Source of the DNA: Sphingomonadales bacterium | GTDB taxonomy: Bacteria > Pseudomonadota > Alphaproteobacteria > Sphingomonadales > Sphingomonadaceae | Assembly (NCBI GenBank): GCA_018971065.1 | Contig: JAGWVC010000019.1 | Location: 1 to 45,350 of the forward strand | Direction of reading: 5' to 3' | Length of the DNA: 45,350 nucleotides | Notes under the pieces: generated by a model | Told to the model about the DNA's origin: nothing | The model's database searches: none | What the model saw: only the letters and a program-made list of their open reading frames with translations | Position numbers and translations under genes: made by a program | Shown: in pieces, positions 43,115-45,350 of the stretch | Position numbering within the stretch: the stretch's first letter is position 1 | Layout of the letters: each line of letters starts with the position of its first letter

Positions 43115-44089
43115 CGGCATCTGCTGGCTGGCGCAGTGGAAGCTGCCGCCGCCGGCCAGCACCGCATCGGCCATCACGCCGATCGTCTCGCGCCCGGGGA
43201 ACAGCGCGGCGATCGCGGCGATGCCGTCGGCGTCGTGCGGGGTGCCATAGATCGGCACGACGACAAGGTTCGTGGTGATCGCGAAGTTCATGTAGCTGGC
43301 GGGTTCGATGCGGTCGCCGGTCATCACCCGGCCGGGGGACGGCACCTCGCGCACGGTGACGCCGAAGGCCTCGGCACGGGCCTTCGCGTCGGCATAGATC
43401 GCGGCATTGGGATCGTCGCTGCCGGTGGCGCGGGGCAGGGCCAGCGTGTTCGGGCTGACGAAGCGGGCCAGGTTATCGACATGGCCATCGGTGTGGTCAT
43501 TGATCAGGCCGTCGCCCAGCCACAGCACGCGGCCGAAGCCCAGGTCGCGGGCAAGGTTGGCCTCGATCTGCGCGCGGGTCAGGTGCGGGTTGCGGTTGGG
43601 GTTCAGCAGGCACTGTTCGGTGGTGACAACCAGCCCGGTGCCATCGCCATCCAGCGCGCCGCCTTCCAGAATCCAGTCGGCGGTGGCGACTTCCAGCCTG
43701 GCATCGCCGGCCAGTTCGGCGCCGATGGTCTGGTCGCCATCCATCAGGTACTTGCCGCCCCAGCCGTTGAAGCCGAAGCGTTGCGCCCGGCGTTGGCCGG
43801 CGGCGTTCGTCATCACCAATGGCCCGGTATCGCGCAGCCAGACGTCACCATAGACGCGGCGTTCGATGCGCACTTTCGAAGAGCACAGCGCGCGGGCGCG
43901 GGCTTCATTGGCTTCGTTGCGGACGATCAGCCGGGTTTCCTGCCCCGATTCGGCAACGGCGCTGGCAAATGCGGCAATCTGCACTTGCGCGGCATCAAGG
44001 AAGCCGGGCCATTCCTCGGGATCATGCGGAAAGCCGATCCACAGCCAGTCCTGCGGGGCGAATTCGGGGAGAAGGCGATAGTTTGACAT
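43106..44089 (-). CDS. aguA: Agmatine deiminase
   Basis: Hydrolyses agmatine to N-carbamoylputrescine and ammonia on the arginine-to-polyamine route. It has 327 residues of the guanidine-deiminase (PPAD) beta/alpha-propeller fold. RVYGDVWLRDTGPL, WILEGGALDGDGTGLVVTTEQCLLNPNRNP, NDHTDGHVDN and the terminal GGGSFHCASQQMP are all signatures; Cys319 is the nucleophile, Glu and Asp in EGG..DGDGT bind guanidinium, and His in DGHVDN is catalytic. No N-carbamoylputrescine amidase gene lies in the window. Its start codon is only 53 bp from the divergent toxin-antitoxin pair and overlaps that unit's putative -35 box. Confidence 0.95.
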   Translation of the reverse strand: MSNYRLLPEFAPQDWLWIGFPHDPEEWPGFLDAAQVQIAAFASAVAESGQETRLIVRNEANEARARALCSSKVRIERRVYGDVWLRDTGPLVMTNAAGQRRAQRFGFNGWGGKYLMDGDQTIGAELAGDARLEVATADWILEGGALDGDGTGLVVTTEQCLLNPNRNPHLTRAQIEANLARDLGFGRVLWLGDGLINDHTDGHVDNLARFVSPNTLALPRATGSDDPNAAIYADAKARAEAFGVTVREVPSPGRVMTGDRIEPASYMNFAITTNLVVVPIYGTPHDADGIAAIAALFPGRETIGVMADAVLAGGGSFHCASQQMPSV

Positions 44090-44116
44090 AGGATCGGAAC
44101 TATATAAATTAGTTCC
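44083..44116 (+). promoter_or_regulatory. Putative promoter with embedded inverted-repeat operator for the toxin-antitoxin unit
   Basis: TTGACA (44083-44088) and TAAATT (44105-44110) are spaced 16 bp apart, a good -35/-10 pair. GGAACTA (44096-44102) and TAGTTCC (44110-44116) are perfect 7-bp arms around an AT-only 7-nt centre and enclose the -10 box. This is the usual layout for autorepression by an antitoxin dimer. The -35 box overlaps the first codon of the divergent aguA. Confidence 0.6.
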
Positions 44117-44142
44117 ATCCCCGGTCAGGAAAAGGAACGTTG

Positions 44143-44598
44143 ATGGGAAAGTATGAGCCTCTCGCCAGCTATCTCAATTCGATCAACGAAAATAGTTGGG
44201 AAGCGTCATTCAGTCAGATTGAGCGCATTCTGGCATTTTCCCTGCCGGCAAGCGCCTATCGTCATCGCGCCTGGTGGGCCAACCAGCAGACGCCCGGCCA
44301 TAGCCAGGCCGCAGGGTGGATCGCGGCGGGCTGGGAAACGCGCGATGTTGACCAGACCCGCTGCCGTGTCCGATTCGAGCGGTCTACCCGCCGCTCGCTG
44401 GCTGAGAAGACGGATGTGAACGCGCCGCGCGCGGAGCTTTGGGCGCAGGCCGAGAAGCTGACCGGGATTTGTGACAGGGATGCCCTGGAACAAGCGGCGG
44501 TGTTGGCGCTCATCCGGACGGAAGCCTCCCGCCGCTTGGCCAGCCTGGGTGGATCAATGCCGGACGCCGTGGCGGCACCGCGCGAACGTTCGGAATGA
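44143..44598 (+). CDS. Two-domain antitoxin: DUF7662-like N-terminus plus VapB-like C-terminus
   Basis: A 151-residue protein. Residues about 2-80 (GKYEPLASYLNSI...SFSQIERILAFSLPASAYRHRAWWAN..HSQAAGWIAAGWE) have the pattern of the DUF7662 domain. After a short linker, residues about 95-145 (LWAQAEKLTGICDRDALEQAAVLALIRTEASRRLASLGGSMPD) match the DUF2191/VapB antitoxin pattern, normally a stand-alone protein of 60-85 residues. It overlaps the PIN toxin gene by 4 bp. ATG 44143 has AAAGGA 6 nt upstream; the TTG before it is unlikely. The antitoxin function is inferred from the C-terminal motif and the neighbour. The role of the N-terminal domain is unknown. Confidence 0.78.
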   Translation: MGKYEPLASYLNSINENSWEASFSQIERILAFSLPASAYRHRAWWANQQTPGHSQAAGWIAAGWETRDVDQTRCRVRFERSTRRSLAEKTDVNAPRAELWAQAEKLTGICDRDALEQAAVLALIRTEASRRLASLGGSMPDAVAAPRERSE

Positions 44599-44966
44599 TG
44601 ATCGTTGTCGATACATCGGTCTGGATCGAGCATCTGCGACGTGGCGATCCGCATCTGGTCAAGCTGCTGTCCGACTGTCGGGTATTGCAGCATCCGTTCG
44701 TGACGGGCGAGTTGGCGCTGGGCGCCGTCACACGGCGCGGTGATTTGCTGGAACCCTTGCGCTTGCTGGAAGCACCGCAAATCATAGAAGGTGATGCCTT
44801 GCTGGACTTCGTTGACGAGCGGTCGATTGCGGGGCGCGGAATTGGCCTGGTCGATGCCCACCTGCTGGCATCCACGGCAGCAACGCCGGGTGCTTCGCTG
44901 TGGACGAAAGATCGGCGGTTGGCACTGGTCGCTCAGGACCTGGGATTGGCGGCCACACATGATTGA
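44595..44966 (+). CDS. vapC: VapC-family PIN-domain ribonuclease toxin
   Basis: A 123-residue PIN-domain endoribonuclease. The metal-binding acids are all present: Asp6 in MMIVVDTSVWIEHL, Glu39 in FVTGELALG, the Asp near 87 in IGLVDAHLLAS and the Asp near 105 in LWTKDRRLA. VapC toxins cleave tRNA or rRNA in the cytoplasm and are neutralised by the partner antitoxin. The start may be ATG 44595 (ATGA overlap with the antitoxin stop) or ATG 44598. It overlaps the start of glnE by 8 bp, so toxin translation may run straight into glnE. Confidence 0.93.
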   Translation: MMIVVDTSVWIEHLRRGDPHLVKLLSDCRVLQHPFVTGELALGAVTRRGDLLEPLRLLEAPQIIEGDALLDFVDERSIAGRGIGLVDAHLLASTAATPGASLWTKDRRLALVAQDLGLAATHD

Positions 44967-45350
44967 TTTGCAGAGAAACGGCACTGGTGATTGGCAGGGC
45001 GCGCTGGCGCGGGCCGAGGCGCACGCGCCGTTTCTGGCGCTGGCGATGCAGAAGCAGCCGGCGCTGGTTGACATCCTGGCGTCGGGCGATGGTGAGGCCG
45101 CTTTGGCCTGGGCCAGGGCAGCCGGCGCCGATGCGCCCGATGTCGGCACGGCGCTGCGGCGCGAACGCTGGGCAATGGCGCTGGCGCTGGCGGTGGGCGA
45201 TCTGTGCGGCGCGTTCCCGTTGCTGCGCGTGGTCGGCGAGCTGTCCGCGTTCGCCGATCGCGCGCTGGATGCCGCCATCCTCGATGCGCTGCGGCGGCGG
45301 GTGCCCGATGCCGGGCGCGACGGCTTCTTCGCGCTGGCGCTGGGCAAGCA
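44959..45350 (+). CDS. glnE: Bifunctional glutamine-synthetase adenylyltransferase/deadenylylase, 3'-truncated by window edge
   Basis: Adds or removes AMP on a glutamine synthetase tyrosine in response to PII and glutamine. Only the first 130 residues are inside the window. The stretch LARAEAHAPFLALAMQKQP, then AALAWARAAGADAPDVGTALRRERWAMALALAVGDLCGAFPL and ELSAFADRALDAAILDALRRRVPDA...GFFALALGK matches the GlnE N-terminal region, and the last is the lead-in to the first nucleotidyltransferase site. The frame is open to the end. ATG 44959 lies within the vapC coding sequence, with no obvious separate ribosome-binding site, so its expression may depend on toxin-operon translation or on a promoter inside that operon. 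Confidence 0.9.
   Translation, partial: MIDLQRNGTGDWQGALARAEAHAPFLALAMQKQPALVDILASGDGEAALAWARAAGADAPDVGTALRRERWAMALALAVGDLCGAFPLLRVVGELSAFADRALDAAILDALRRRVPDAGRDGFFALALGK

Overview
The window is GC-rich, tightly packed bacterial chromosome. Its gene content and order fit an alphaproteobacterium of the Sphingomonadales, plausibly Novosphingobium or a close relative. The evidence is the hemE / DUF299 / maf / aroE / coaE / dnaQ order, the mnmE-mnmG-rsmG-parA-parB block, Coq7-type ubiquinone synthesis, and small DUF1491 and DUF6489 proteins. The genus is an inference from protein character, not a measurement. No tRNA, rRNA, CRISPR array or insertion sequence was recognised.

Layout. (1) 1-4.2 kb: the 3' part of dxs (its 5' end lies outside the window), a small exported DUF2141 protein and a polytopic GT-C/STT3-like membrane protein. 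(2) 4.2-13.1 kb: an accessory catabolic cluster. An acyl-CoA synthetase is divergent from eight tightly coupled genes: P450, alpha/beta hydrolase, amidohydrolase, VOC protein, PhyH-type dioxygenase, SDR, carboxymuconolactone-decarboxylase-like protein and APH-like kinase. The substrate is unknown. (3) 13.2-21 kb: an NDUFA9-like SDR, a GST, Sua5, an acyl-CoA dehydrogenase coupled to a DUF815 ATPase, a PQQ-type sugar dehydrogenase, a free-methionine-sulfoxide reductase that appears to start with CTG, and a small secreted protein. (4) 21-27 kb: parB, parA, rsmG, mnmG and mnmE on the minus strand, with three parS-like sites, one of them a perfect palindrome, then DUF6489 and a dienelactone hydrolase. 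(5) 27.7-31.1 kb: rho, hemJ and hemE on the minus strand. Two copies of an intergenic inverted-repeat element lie just beyond the 3' ends of rho and hemE.

(6) 31.08-31.40 kb: the gap between hemE and the DUF299 gene. It has an AT-rich stretch, one perfect and several near-perfect DnaA boxes, and several GANTC sites. It is very probably the chromosomal replication origin. Most genes on each side point away from it, and the parS sites lie about 6-8 kb away. (7) 31.4-37.2 kb: the plus-strand origin-flanking block DUF299-maf-aroE-coaE-dnaQ, then hpf, ptsN, a hotdog thioesterase and DUF1491. (8) 37.4-41.2 kb: a SleB-like hydrolase with a strong terminator, a UDP-glucose dehydrogenase, a secreted orphan, coq7 and dsbB. 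(9) 41.4-45.35 kb: a CGSC (cysteine) version of the UGSC family coupled to a conserved unknown protein, agmatine deiminase, a toxin-antitoxin pair whose antitoxin appears fused to a DUF7662 domain, and the start of glnE, cut by the window edge.

The most notable items are the predicted oriC/parS region, the uncharacterised catabolic cluster, the CGSC gene pair and the two-domain antitoxin with its PIN toxin, which sits directly against glnE. All functional calls rest on recognised motifs and gene order; no database search was possible.
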